Of a stretch of DNA of 64,000 nucleotides, positions 8,691 to 21,115 are shown piece by piece. Source of the stretch: Bathynomus jamesi (lineage: Eukaryota > Arthropoda > Malacostraca > Isopoda > Cirolanidae); assembly GCA_023014485.1 (NCBI GenBank), contig JAJOZX010001728.1, positions 292,001 through 356,000 on the forward strand. The letters are read 5' to 3'. The notes under the pieces were generated by a model, which did not search any database, was not told where the DNA came from, and saw only the letters and a program-made list of their open reading frames with translations. How positions within the stretch are numbered: the stretch's first letter is position 1; each line of letters opens with the position of its first letter. A program made the translations under genes and the position numbers.

Positions 8691-11682
8691 TAGTGCAGTA
8701 GCTTAGACCCTGATTTTTGAAGTAAGTGGACATTCTGGACAAAAGCACCAAACTTGGCTCAAATGTTGTTCAGGACCTTAGCTACCAATTTTTCCCCGGA
8801 ACCAAGACGCACAACCCTAGCTTGGCTGCCATTTTGGAAATCCAAGATGGCTGCCAGCTAGAAATCAACAAACTATTGTGAGGAGTAATTGTAAATAAAT
8901 AGTCCCTAAACCTACATATTTCGATGCCAGGATTGCTATAAAATAATCAGAATTACCCTTAAATGTTTATTTAATGTAAAATATTTAATAATTAACTATA
9001 TAATATGTGCTTTTCTGTTTTGCAGGTGATTTGTGAACATGGATTGGAGCAAATGCATGGTTTGTCAAGAGAGCAAAGGTGAGACTCTTGAATGTCCACT
9101 CAATGCTGTGAGTGGTAAAAAAACTGAAGCATATGCAACATTTATGGAGAATGTCAACGCATTCAAGAATCTTGGAAGACTACCAGTTCCTCTTCTTTTC
9201 AATGAAGAGGTGACTGTTGAAGATCTGGTTCAGAATAAAGCTGTGTGGCACAAGTCATGCCATGTTAAATTTAGTAAAGAAAAGCTTGAAAGGGCTACAA
9301 AAAAGAGAGAAAGGGCGGATGAACTAATGTCTAGAATAGGAGGTGGTGATCTCATGGCCATTGAAGCCAAGTATCATCTGCAATGCTTGACATTTTATCG
9401 GAACCGTTACTGCTCACTTTTGAGACAAAAACAGAGCAAGGAAGAAGGCTATGAAGAAAACTTGATGAAAGCAAAGGCAATAGTTGAGGTCGTTAATCAT
9501 GTAGAAAATTGCGTGGAAGAAGGAATCTTTCAAATGAAGTTTTCTGTGCTATTTGATCTGTATCAAAAAAGACTTCGGGACTTAGGTATTAATAAGGAAA
9601 TGAACAGAGGACGATTCAGAGAGAAGATTCTGGAGTATTTCCCATATGCCCAGGAAGTGAGTGATGGCAAGAACAAAATCTTAGTTTTTCAGCAGGGAAT
9701 TCAGGAAATGCTCAGAGAGACAAATAGACAGAATTTTGAAGGAGATACTATGATTCTTGCAAAAGCTGCTAGAATCATACGCAAGGAAATCGTCAACTTT
9801 ACTGGATTCAAGTTTGCAGGTGCCTTTCCATCTGGTTGTCAACAGGAATCGGTACCTACAACCTTGAAAACCCTTATATCTATGATCACAAATGGTGCTG
9901 ACGTGAAGGACCAAACACCAGAAGACTCCCCTGCAACTCTCACTGTCTCGCAACTTATCCTTTTTAATTTTAGGAACAAGCATACATCATCATCTAAGGT
10001 TCGCCATTCTTTGGAAAGAGAACCACCATTGCCTCTGTATCTTGGTCTGAAAATTCATACTGAAATTCGGTCAAAATCATTAATTACACAACTATATGAA
10101 TTGGGTCTCAGTGTGAGTTATGACCGAATTCTTCAAGTCGAAAGCCAACTTGCAACAGCAGTGTGCCAGAACTTCAAGACAAAGGAGTGGTTGTACCAGC
10201 TCAGTTTCGTCATGGACCATTTATTGTTGGGGCACTTGACAATCTGGATTACAACCCATCTAGTACAACTGCCGTTGGATCATTTCATGGTACAGGGATT
10301 AGTCTGTTTCAGTTCCCAACTGTCTCAAACTGTGGAACCAAACAAGGTGATCTTGTGCTACCTTCTCTAGGTTCAAAGGACTTGGAGTTACTCATGTCCT
10401 ACTCAATTGTACCAGCTGTTGCAATGGACAAAACCAAGGTAGAAGTCCTGAAGTTGTCTAATGTGTCTGACCCTATTGAGGGACACTACCATGAAGCATG
10501 TTTCCAGGAAAAGGAGTGGATGAAAGAAGCGTTCAGGATCTTGGAGAAAGACACGATAGGGAAGGGTGATGTTATATCATGGTCAGCATACCACGCTACA
10601 AGGCAAGAACAAGATGAAGATCAAATGAAAACCCTTTCCTACCTCCTTCCCTTATTCCATGAAAAGGCCGCTACTCCAGCGATGATCAAGCATGGAATGA
10701 ATGTTGTTCGGTCTGCTACTGAATTCCTTAACCCCGGGCAAATACCAGTTGTTGCATTCGATGCACCCCTATATGCCCTTGGTAAATTCATTCAGTGGAA
10801 GTGGCCAGACACCCACGGAGAAGACAAGGTCATCGTCATGTTTGGAGGTCTACATACAGAGATGGCCATGTGGAGAACGTATGGAGATTATCTAGAGGGA
10901 TCTGGGTGGACAAATGCCTTGACACAAGCAGGCATTGCTTCGGCAGGAACTGTTGACTCATTTCTTAAAGCCTCTCATCTTACAAGAACCAGACATGCTC
11001 ACCAGGTAACAGCTTTGACATTGGCAAAGCTGCAGCATGAAGCCTTTATGGAAACTGTTGGTCCCTATGATGACAAGACAAAGGAAGAGTGGAAGAAGAA
11101 GATGGTTCAGGTCAGTCCAACATTCCAATACTGGGAGACAATTCTTCAGATGGAGATAGACGGCCTCATATTCATACGATCACATCGTGCAGGAGACTTT
11201 CCATTGTATGTAGAAAGCTTGAAGAAAGTAGTTCCCTGGTTCTTTGCTCTTGACCACCAGAATTACGCACGTTGGTGAAATCTTCAATTGTTATAGTTTC
11301 GTTGATTTTTCTTAAACATGGTTTTCTTGAACATGGTTTTTGTGTTAAAATATTCACGATTTTCACTGTATATGTTGTACGAAGTGTGATTTTTGCAGTA
11401 AACATACTTCTGATCAGCTTAAAAGTTGTTTTATTGATCTGATCATGCCAAAAAACATATAGTTTGATGCCAAACATGCCAAGGGAATTCTCTATTGAAA
11501 CTTATATCAGAAATTCCATTTTGTCTATGGCGGCCATCTTGAAATCCAATATGGCGGCCAAGTAATGGTCTCTGAAGGTGGTTCCGGGGATATTTTTAAT
11601 TGTTGGTCCAAAATATACAAGTAGGGAAAGTTTGGTGCTTTTGTCCGGATTGTCCACTTCAACTTGTTTAGCTGCCCTACTA
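8691..11682 (+). mobile_element. DNA transposon of unrecognised superfamily, ~190-bp TIRs
   Basis: Imperfect inverted repeats of about 190 bases flank one gene. The left arm has TAGTGCAGTAGCTTAGAC, GGACAAAAGCACCAAACTT, CCCCGGAACCA and GGAAATCCAAGATGGCTGCC. The same blocks occur in the same order, inverted, between 11682 and about 11510. A 3-base TGC follows or precedes each end (8688-8690, 11683-11685), a possible short target duplication. I do not recognise the superfamily from its termini. Confidence 0.8.
9033..11278 (+). pseudogene. Cysteine-rich transposon protein, frameshifted (probable transposase)
   Basis: Two overlapping ORFs (9033-10370 and 10163-11278) read as one protein of about 740 residues with a single indel near 10165-10185. 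The N-terminus carries paired Cys/His motifs (KCMVCQESKGETLECP, VWHKSCHVKF, YHLQCLTFYRNRYC) suggesting a DNA-binding zinc module. The second half has acidic blocks that could form an RNase-H-like active site: VGALDNLDYNPSS, PVVAFDAPLYALGKFIQW and MFGGLHTEMAMW. The catalytic assignment is my inference from conservation-like context, not a family match. I have a general recollection of similar uncharacterised proteins in invertebrates. It stops at NYARW directly before GTGAAAT, so the C-terminus is truncated or a further exon follows. The TIRs around it argue for a transposase role. Confidence 0.6.
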
Positions 11683-12262
11683 TGCAGACTTGTATAAACA
11701 AAGACGCTTCCGAATGTAATGAGTGAAATGAAGCTTTAAAATATTCCTAAAGAACATTAAAAAAACGACAGAAAAACCGGATAAAATGAAAGAAAACGTT
11801 AAAAAACGGAGAAAAGATTAAAAAAAACCTTTTATTTACTTAAACGTTCCAAAAGACCTGCTTAGAAATTCTTACACAGTTTTTGTGAGTCCTTTTAATG
11901 TTGCCTATTCATCGGGGAATTCCTATCTCTGGACATGACGGGAAATCAAACTTCAATGTCTCTCTCTCTCTCTCTCTCTCTATGAGTGTGTGTGTGTTTC
12001 TCATTTTTTTAGCCTCTCTCTCTCTTTGTGTGTGTGGGTGTGTTTTCTCAGTTTTTAGCCTCTCTCTCTCTCATATATATATATATATCCATCTTTCTAC
12101 CTCTCTATATATATATCTTGAGGCATTGCTATTGAATCTTATAAAATAAAACCTAAAAATGAAAAATAGATTCGACAGCAATGGTTGAATAAGAATATTC
12201 CTCCCAGTTTCATCTGATTGGATTTTATTGTAAGTAAAATTGAGTTCGAAATTGGTGTGTGT
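11683..12262. other. Non-coding stretch with CT/GT microsatellites
   Basis: No gene seen. CT runs at about 11959-11982, 12011-12024 and 12059-12072 alternate with GT and TA tracts. The reading frame through them is low-complexity and not credible as coding. Confidence 0.6.
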
Positions 12263-12270
12263 ATATATAT

Positions 12271-12777
12271 TAGTGGTGGACCGGATATCAGCATCAATTT
12301 TAACATCCGCATCCGCACTTCTGACTGCGGATGTTATGCGGATATTACCTCTAATAAATTATGCAATTTACATTTAAATTAGCTTATAGAGTAGCTTATA
12401 AAGCCCAGTCAGCCCAGTCATGTACATTTCATGTAAAGTATTAATTATTATTAATGAACAAACAAATATATAAACCTCAAAATAAATTATAAATAGCTGG
12501 TAACACAGAAAATTGAATGAAACTTGTTTCATTCAATTTTCTGTGGCTGAAATTTTGAGAAAGTTTTTATTTTTATCATAATGAAAACATTAATATTAAT
12601 TTTAAATCTTCTGCATTGCCTGCCATAATAGTAATATCACGAAATTTGGAAAATTATGTCATATATTCATAATTCTATATTATAATAGATTAACTAAATA
12701 TCCGCATCCGCAGATATTGAAATTAAAGATCCGCACCCGCATCCGCAGATGTTGAAAAACTGGCATCCGGTCCATCA

Positions 12778-12780
<3 letters not shown>
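12271..12780. mobile_element. hAT MITE
   Basis: The left end TAGTGGTGGACCGGATATCA and the right end, reverse complement of TAGTGATGGACCGGATGCCA, are flanked by ATATATAT on both sides (8 bp, although the site is a TA tract). Subterminal ATCCGCATCCGCA motifs recur near both ends, as is usual for hAT transposase-binding regions. About 510 bases, no ORF. Confidence 0.85.
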
Positions 12781-12820
<40 letters not shown>

Positions 12821-12843
12821 GTGTACACACACACACACACACA
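12781..12843. repeat. (TA)n and (CA)n microsatellites
   Basis: TA repeats are followed by ACAC repeats between two transposons. Confidence 0.9.
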
Positions 12844-12844
12844 C

Positions 12845-13555
12845 AAGGGGCGGTCAGAAAATAAGTTTACACGGCGTATAATTTCGTAACTAAAGGACCT
12901 ACAGTACATTGATTATGTTTGTATCAGGTGAATTCGTTAATCATTGTTGGCAACACTACACGTCGATTCGGCTACCATCTATCGTACATTGGTTATACGA
13001 GTCAGTTGAACATGGCGGCTCGACTGGAACAGTGCCCTGCCCTACAGAGCAGTGAAGGACGTTTACGTTTAATGGCCGCTCATAAACGTTTCAGTGTTGA
13101 ACAATATGCAGCTGTATTGATTGTTGTACCTTTTTGCATGAAGTCTGCGAGCAAAACGCCTTTGTGGTCCCAAAACACGGTAACCATCACTTTGTCAGCG
13201 GATCTCACAATCTTGAACTTCTTTGGTCGCGGGGACCCAGGGTGTTTCCATTCCATGCTGGCACGTTTTGTTTCCGCAGTACGGTGATGAACCCATGTCT
13301 CGTCTTCCGTGACAATGCGCTCGAGAAATTCTTCACCATTGACAGACTCGGAATATCGTTGCAGAAATGACAGGGCACTGTTCCAGTCGAGCCGCCATGT
13401 TCAACTGACTCGTATAACCAATGTACGGTAGATGGCAGCCGAATCGACGTGCAGTGTTGCCAACAATGATTAACGAATTCACCTGATACAAACATAATCA
13501 ATGTAGGTCCTTTAGTTACGAAATTATACGCCGTGTAAACTTACTGACCGCCCCT
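12845..13555 (-). mobile_element. Mariner-derived foldback element
   Basis: Inverted arms of about 195 and 185 bases start AGGGGCGGTCAGAAAATAAG at the left and are mirrored at 13555. The arms include the TIR and 5' flank of a mariner, and one arm is therefore an inverted duplicate of the other. The 330-base centre keeps a mariner transposase fragment on the minus strand. Confidence 0.85.
13040..13380 (-). pseudogene. Mariner transposase internal fragment
   Basis: Read on the minus strand, about 110 residues match the middle of a mariner transposase. RIVTEDETWVHHRTAE contains the first catalytic Asp (TEDETWV). It is followed by SMEWKHPGSPRPKKF, MVTVFWDHKGVLLADFM and KGTTINTAAYCSTLKRL, the order seen in canonical mariners. 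Both the helix-turn-helix region and the second and third catalytic Asp residues are absent, replaced by the inverted arms. The fragment cannot be a functional protein. The motifs make the family call firm; the subfamily (mauritiana-like versus others) is not determinable here. Confidence 0.85.

Positions 13556-14733
<1,178 letters not shown>

Positions 14734-14792
<59 letters not shown>
14734..14792. repeat. (TA)n microsatellite
   Basis: About 28 TA units between two transposon ends. Confidence 0.9.
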
Positions 14793-14796
<4 letters not shown>

Positions 14797-17712
14797 AGGG
14801 TGTCTCTTATTTTCGAAGTGTTGATTTTTTTAGGTTGCGACCCCTCAACCACTTCCATTGGTTGAAAAAACATCACATATAAAATTTTGTTTGGATTGAA
14901 CAATTTTTAGAGGTCGCCCCCGCTTATTAAAGTTCATAAAATATAGCTATTATTTATGCAATTAATATTTGAAATTACTAGCAGTTGTCAAGTATACTAA
15001 ACATATGTTTTTAATTAATTAATCATCATATTTATGATGAATTCAATTAAATGAATATATTAGAGATAATTGTCAAGTTTGTAGCTGAAAATATTGCTTG
15101 ATAAGACAAGATCAACCTGTTTAAGCATGTTTCATCAAGAATGCTCCAGATTATGTTGCAATTGTTTATTTGTCATCATTCAGTGTTCTGCTGTCATAAG
15201 TAAAAGGTGTGTAACTGTGTATCACTATACTTCTTTTTTGCTATTATCAGATAATAAACTATGTTATTTATATTTTTTACAATTATTTATACTGATTTTG
15301 TTATTAGTGTTTGAAAAAAATTTAATGAATTTAATGAAAAAATTAGAATTTATGCTCTTATACACATATTATGAAGTTTTAAACAATGTTGCTATTTGTC
15401 ACAAAGAATTTAATTTAGTTCAATGGAAATTTTACCTGACGTGTTTCATGATCTGTGTTTCTATCAGTGGCGTCACTAGAGGGGTGCGGGGGGTTTTTGT
15501 GCAGTGTTTGAGCAGAAATTTATTATTTTTTTATAAAAATATCCCTGTAGTTAGTTATAACAACAAAAACATTTTTCGTAAGCCCACATCTTCCACATCT
15601 TCCAGCAACACTGATGAAAGTGAGAATGAGGAGGAGGAGCCCAAAGGAGCTTGTGCTCTACCAAAATCTAAGAAAAAACGAGGCATGAAAAACATCATGA
15701 CTATTCAGATGTCTGCTGCCCTGGATCGTACACAAATTTCCTCTAGAAAGGCAACATTTATCCTCGCAGAGGCAGCTAAAAGCTTTGGTTTGGACGCTTC
15801 AGATTACAACATAAACCAACATTCTATCCATCGCCTTCGAAATAAGAACCGAGCTCGTCATGCTAAAGAACTTAAGGAGCATTTCCATGGAGAATGTTCT
15901 ATGACAGTCCACTGGGATGGCAAGATGATGGAGGACCTCACTTCGCACAAGCACATTGATCGTCTCCCAGTACTTGTGTCAGGACCTGGTGTTGAACAGC
16001 TGCTTGGTGTCCCCAAAATCCCAAACTCAACTGGAGAAGCACAAGCTGAAGCCGTCTTTAACTGCCTGAATGAATGGGGAATTACAGAGAGAGTAAAAGC
16101 AATTTGTTTCGATACAACAGCTTCAAACACGGGTCAATATAGTGGAGCCTGTGCTCTCATCGAAGCAAAATTGGGACATGATGTTTTGTACTTGCCTTGT
16201 AGACACCATGTTTTAGATTTATTGTTGGGAGCTGCATTTGAAGCAACATTGGGATCTACATCAACTGGTCCAGAGATATTGATCTTTAAGCGTTTTCGTG
16301 ACAATTGGACTTCTGTTGATCAAAGCCAGTTCCAAACAGGTGAGACAGACACGATTACTAAAGAAGCAATTATCCAGTCTAAAACTGAACTAATTCAGTT
16401 TGCTAGATCCCAGGCACCTATGCTACGGGATGACTATCAAGAACTTTTGGATCTGTCCATCATCTTTCTTGGAGGTGTCCCCAATAAAGGCATCAAGTTT
16501 CGTGCACCAGGTGCCATGCATCGAGCTCGCTGGATGTCCAAAGCGCTCTATTCTATCAAGATGTGGCTTTTTCGAAACCAGTTCAAGATAGCTAAGACTG
16601 AAGAACGAGAAATTCGAGATCTTTCCCTTTTTTCTGTTCTCATCTATATGAAGGCTTGGACAACATCCTCACTCCCTATTGAAACCCCATTTAATGACTG
16701 GCTCCTTATGAGGTCATTGATTAATTATCCTAAGAAAAAGATTTCTGATACAACTAAAAAAAAGCTCTCTAACCACTTATGGTACCTGTCTGAAGAAGCA
16801 GTTGGTCTTGCTTTCTTTGATGAGCGAATTACTCATCTGGTGAAGGACTACACCAACTTGTTACAAGAAATACTAGAGAATTCTTTACTAAGCTGAATTT
16901 TCCAGAAGGATTTCTGAACAAGGCACCCAGCACTTGGACATCCAACTGTGAATATTTAAGGGCCAGAGCTATTGTTGCAGCTCTATCTGTTGTAAATGAC
17001 CGGGCAGAACGTGCAGTAGCTTTAGTTCAAGAGCTGAATAAGAAATTGACAGTGGGGGAAGAGCAGCTCCAGTTCCTGCTCCAAATTGTTGCAAAACACC
17101 GCCAGAGTCACCCAGTTCCATCAAAAACTGTTCTTCTCAAAAAATAACCATCAATGAGGTCGCACCTTAAAATACACCATATTGTATAATCATTGTATAT
17201 TAAATAAATGTTGTATAAGGAAATAATGCTAATTAAAGTAATTAAAGTATGTAAATAGCACTGGCATTTTGAATTTATCTCTATATAATAAACTAATGGT
17301 TTTTTTTTGTAGCAATGCTTCATTGCTGATTGTATATAAAAAAGAGCCAGGAAGGATTTTGGATAGGAGAAAAAGGATTGGGATAAAGAAGGATTGAGGA
17401 CCAAAGGATGGATTATAACAACATCAAGGATAGGTTAGAAAAGGATCAATGATAAATAAGAAGGCCTATACTTATAAAAACGAATCAAACTAAAAAAGAA
17501 GGAAGGAATTATGTGTATAATGAGCATAATCATATGTCAGGAGCTATTATGCCATGGTCACCATTTTTATTAGCCGGGGGCGACCCCTAAATATGAGCCA
17601 ATTTGTGTCAAAGTTTCAAGTTTTAGTTTTTATGCTAAATCGAACTATTTTAGGGGGCGCAGATAAAATAATTCAACATTTCAATTTTTGACTACCCAAT
17701 AAGAGACACCCT

Positions 17713-17717
<5 letters not shown>
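14793..17717 (+). mobile_element. DNA transposon of unrecognised superfamily (AGGGTGTCTCTTA termini)
   Basis: The left end TTTAGGGTGTCTCTTA and its exact complement TAAGAGACACCCTAAA at the right bound a 2.9-kb element in TA-rich flanks. GGTCGCCCCCG near 14912 and GGGGGCGACCCC near 17575 extend the inverted similarity. A single plus-strand gene lies inside. I cannot assign it to a named superfamily. Confidence 0.75.
15590..17147 (+). pseudogene. Transposon protein with FDTTASNTG and CRHH motifs (probable transposase), one frameshift
   Basis: The open frame runs from 15094 to 16898, but the credible part starts near 15590 (acidic/basic linker DESENEEEEPKG and KSKKKRGMKN); upstream residues are low-complexity and contain a hAT-like CAGTGGCGTCACTAG stub at 15472. 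Conserved-looking blocks are VHWDGKMMEDL, DRLPVLVSGPGVEQLLG, GEAQAEAVFNCLNEWG, KAICFDTTASNTGQYSGA and LPCRHHVLDLLLGAAF. The CRHH block resembles the cysteine-histidine part of hAT-like RNase-H folds, which is my inference. A frameshift near 16875 moves the frame. The protein then continues as FPEGFLNKAPSTWTSNCEY through KHRQSHPVPSKT to the stop at 17147. I recall related uncharacterised proteins in other invertebrates. Flanking TIRs support a transposase role. Confidence 0.6.
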
Positions 17718-17747
<30 letters not shown>

Positions 17748-17779
17748 TTTAATTGCAAACAACACACAGTATAATTAAT
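17148..17779. other. 3' region of the preceding transposon plus TA tract
   Basis: No gene. GGATTGGGATAAAGAAGGAT-type purine-rich sequence (about 17350-17470) and the GGGGGCGACCCC block belong to the right part of the transposon. A TA run occupies 17717-17743. Confidence 0.5.
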
Positions 17780-18211
17780 GTAAAGAACGAAGCTTGTGTA
17801 GAAGAGCGTTCCGCACAAGATGAGGAGGGAGAACAAACAAATGAAAAATGAGGTACCACCCGGGAATCGAACCCGGGATCATCCGATTGCCGGTCAGATA
17901 TGCTATCCACTACACCATGGACCTCGATCAATCAGAAGTCGTAATTCTCCTACATACCGTGTGCTGTTTGCAGTTAAAATGTGTATATATATGTACAGCA
18001 TGCGAAGGTGCCCCCTCAGGGCATTGGTTTCTGCTCGTATGTAGGAGAATTACGACTTCTGATTAATCGAGGCCCATGGTGTAGTGGATAGCATATCTGA
18101 CCGGCAATCGGATGATCCCGGGTTCGATTCCAGGGTGGTACCTCATTTTTCATTTGTTTGTTCTCCCTCCTCATCTTGTGCGGAACGCTCTTCTACACAA
18201 GCGTCGTTCTT

Positions 18212-18215
<4 letters not shown>
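17780..18215. repeat. Inverted pair of tRNA-derived SINE heads
   Basis: Arms of about 175 bases are reverse complements around an 85-base loop. Each arm contains one tRNA-like sequence: minus strand about 17848-17930 and plus strand about 18068-18145. Each has an A-box region GGTGTAGTGGATAGCATA and a T-arm CCCGGGTTCGATTCC. The outer arm (GAACGCTCTTCTACACAAGC and complement) is shared too. The acceptor stem pairs imperfectly, there is no clean anticodon arm, and the duplicate is embedded in repeats, so I call these SINE heads and not tRNA genes. Confidence 0.8.
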
Positions 18216-18257
<42 letters not shown>

Positions 18258-19535
18258 GCGCGTGTGCGAGCCACTTCCCGTTTACGACTTTTATGATGAA
18301 CGCACTTTGGACAATCCAACGAAGGTGCGTCCTTGTTGGTTAAGCTCGGCCTTAGCCGTAGAGCATCCGAGTAAAACAGTATTAACGCATATCTTGCGAG
18401 AGGTGAAATAATTAAAAGAAAAAGTAAAAAAAAATACATGTGAACGTATTTACATGTAAGGTAACTACGTACGTAATCATGATCATCAGCGGACATGTAC
18501 GAATGCCTATTGTACACATATCAGTACGTAACACAATAGGTTGTGTGCGTAATATAGTCGGACATGAGTAAACATGGACTGATAGGTTGATAGGGCATAA
18601 GTAGACAATAAGTAGATGAATGAATAAGTAATAAAATTAATAAAGGATAGCGGTCAAGAAAGGACATGGATGTATGAATGAATATGGTCGAATATATTTA
18701 TACTGCATAACACCCGACAAGACACAACATGTAAATAATGACGTATAGATTGTAAAGTTATTATTATGTTAAAGAATTTACCATACATTGAATACGAAAG
18801 ATATCCACATACTAAACACTTGATTCAGTATTCATGGTATGAAAAATGTGAAGGGAATTGTTACTTTATAACGTCATAGTTTATCAAATCATGCAATACG
18901 TTAATTCATAATTAATACGCCATAGTTATTTAATTCGTACGTACAGTATAAGTCATTATTGGGAGAAATTAGAGGAAACGAATTAGAGAGACAGTAATGA
19001 AGGGTTTACAGCCATGGTACAAGAGTGAGTGAAACTATTAATTAAATATATACACTTATACGAGTATACAGTAAATATTAAGGAATTGGGTACATTTGAG
19101 GAAGAATTAAGTAAATGAATAAAGTACAAACAAGGGTCCAAATCATGCCACATTCAATGTGCATGCATAATCTAATAAAATTTATAAAATTTAGGGATAA
19201 GGGTTAGATGCAAGACAACAATAATTAATTATAATAAATTCTATAACAAATGGAAAATGGAGATATGGGTAATATTCTGATGGGAATGTTGAACGATCTA
19301 AACCGTCGATTGTCTTGTTTGTACTTTAAGGGAATGAAATTAAGGGACATTCGCTTTTCACAGCGAACTTCTAATGGCACAAACATGGATACGGCTCAAC
19401 CATAGAAATGGTCGGTCGCATGGCTGTGAAATATATATAGAAGAATTCTGTAAAAGAAATTGCTAGTTTACTGTAAAATTTCTGTAAAAACTTCGAATTC
19501 TGTAAAACAATGTTTGTTATCTAGTAATAATATTC
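18216..19535. other. Non-coding stretch
   Basis: A TA tract (18217-18254) is followed by 1.3 kb of AT-rich sequence in which I see no gene, terminal repeat or RNA. Confidence 0.5.
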
Positions 19536-19543
19536 TGTTATGG

Positions 19544-19762
19544 CAATGTTTTCCAAACTTTATGCTACGACGACCGCCTAACTCCCCAAAATTATTGTTG
19601 CGCCCCCCCATTATCAATGATTCAACTAACTAAAATGGCATGTATAATTATTCGTACTTGTATTATTAATCAGATTTTTTGAGGTAACCAAAAAAAAGCG
19701 CCCCCCTAGCCAACAGTACGCGCCCCCTAGGAGGGTGCGCCCCACAGTTTGGGAAACCACTG
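19544..19762. mobile_element. Short hAT MITE
   Basis: The termini CAATGTTTTCCAAACTTTAT and (reverse complement) CAGTGGTTTCCCAAACTGTG match the common hAT end. The 8-bp flanks TGTTATGG (19536-19543) and TGTTGTGG (19763-19770) differ at one base. C-rich GCGCCCCCC motifs occur in the interior on both sides. Confidence 0.85.
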
Positions 19763-19916
19763 TGTTGTGGGAATAAATTTTCGTATCGGATTCTTTGATC
19801 AAACGTTTAGAATTTGTTAAGAATGCAGTAAAATAGGGGTTTTATGCAGGAAAGATGGTCAAGGTTAACGCCCCCCCAAAACGCCCCACTGCAATAGAAG
19901 AAGAAGAGAGCGAAAA

Positions 19917-20712
19917 TCAAGGTCCAGGGTTTTCGAGATGCCTGGACACTCTGTGTTTCAAAGATTGGAGGTCATAGACAGGAGGAAAGATGGATTGAGG
20001 AAGATTGTTCCAGAATTCATCGGTTGAGTAGATGAAACATTGAAAATACCGATTAACCCTTGCGTTAGAGAGTTGGACAAAAAAAGAATGAGAATATATC
20101 GAAAGTCTGGTACTGTATGCTCTTCTTAAAGGAGGAGGCATGCAATTAGAGAGTTCAGAAGAGCAGTGTCCGTTACAATAGCGATGGTAAAGAGGAAGCG
20201 AGACAACACTGCGGCGAACAGAAAGGGATTCAAGACAATCAGTAAGAGGCGGGGAATTGATGAGACGAGCTGTTTTAGAAAGAGAGTATATGTGATCTTT
20301 CCAGGAAAAGATCACAAGAGAAGGAAACGCCAAGAATATTAAGAGAAGAGGAAGGATTGAGTTGTGTATTGTTGAAGGCAAGGGGATAGTCGTGTGGAAG
20401 ACTGTGAGGAGTAGACAAATGGAGGATCTGAGTTTTGAGGCATTGAAAGCCACAAGGTTTTCTCTGCCCCAGTCAAAGATAGTAGAAAGAGCAGAGGTCA
20501 GGTGCATCATAGCCGTCCTCCGCGAATCATGGAGTGACTGTTGAGAGGGACGTTTTGTGAAGCGGGTGGAGAAGAGAAGAGTGGTATCATCGGCATTGGA
20601 ATGGATAAGACAGGGAGTGCGACTTAATAGATCGTTACCAAATGAAAGGAACAGACTGAGTGACAGGACAGAGCCCTGAGGAACACCACTGTGAATAGCT
20701 TCAGGAGAAGAA
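19917..20712 (-). pseudogene. LINE reverse transcriptase, catalytic palm and C-terminus
   Basis: Downstream part of the LINE polyprotein, which copies RNA into DNA at a nicked target. Reading leftward, the segment next to the hAT insertion gives EAIHSGVPQGSVLSLSLF (RT motif with PQGSVLS), then NADDTTLLFSTRF, where the usual YADD is NADD. It continues in the 197-residue ORF 19917-20510 with STIFDWGRENLVAFNASK and a C-terminal block rich in HCSSELSNCMPPPLRRAYST and FWNNLPQSIFPP. The change of the aromatic residue in the catalytic box, the frameshift near 20510 and the large insertion all indicate a dead copy. The C-terminal block resembles LINE proteins I associate with decapod crustaceans. Confidence 0.85.
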
Positions 20713-20734
20713 CTGTGGCCAGAGTTGGAAACGG

Positions 20735-20823
<89 letters not shown>

Positions 20824-20830
<7 letters not shown>

Positions 20831-21097
20831 GTTAGCGTCGCTGACTACGAAACTATCGGCCCCGGGTTCGAGACCCGACGGCAGCCGGCGCGCAGCAAAA
20901 CCCAGCTGTTCATCCTTCCACACAATAAAGAAAGTGGTTGGTAGATAAATGGGTACCCTAGGTGGCCTAGTGGTTAAGACGCTGGGCTGCTGATGGGGCG
21001 TGGTTCGGATTCCACGTTAAACTGTAGGTCTAAGGTGGAGTGAAAAGCTTGACCTTCGTCAGAATGAACAATTCGGGCGGAAGCTAACCAAAGGTTA
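20824..21097 (+). repeat. tRNA-derived SINE with two tRNA-like heads
   Basis: A first tRNA-like unit has GTAGTGGTTAGCGTCG and the B box GGGTTCGAGACCC (20863-20875). A second unit has GCCTAGTGGTTAAGACGCTG and the B box GGTTCGGATTCC (21002-21013). The 3' part (AGCTTGACCTTCGT ... GGGCGGAAGCTAACCAAAGG) ends in TA repeats. The second unit and tail recur at 62568-62756 with about 90 percent identity. Confidence 0.85.
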
Positions 21098-21115
21098 TAT
21101 ATATATATATATACA

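Noticed and set aside
15094..15589. First 165 residues of the 600-residue ORF as part of the transposon protein
   Set aside because: Hydrophobic low-complexity sequence and a hAT-like CAGTGGCGTCACTAG stub; the conserved-looking protein starts near 15590.
17848..18145. Two tRNA genes
   Set aside because: Imperfect acceptor stem, no consistent anticodon arm, duplicated as an inverted pair within repeats; SINE heads fit better.
20624..20923. ORFs rich in YIYIYI and VCVCVC here and at 14721, 18084-18517, 21627-21995, 54980-55258 and 63058-63353
   Set aside because: All are translations of TA/TG microsatellites.
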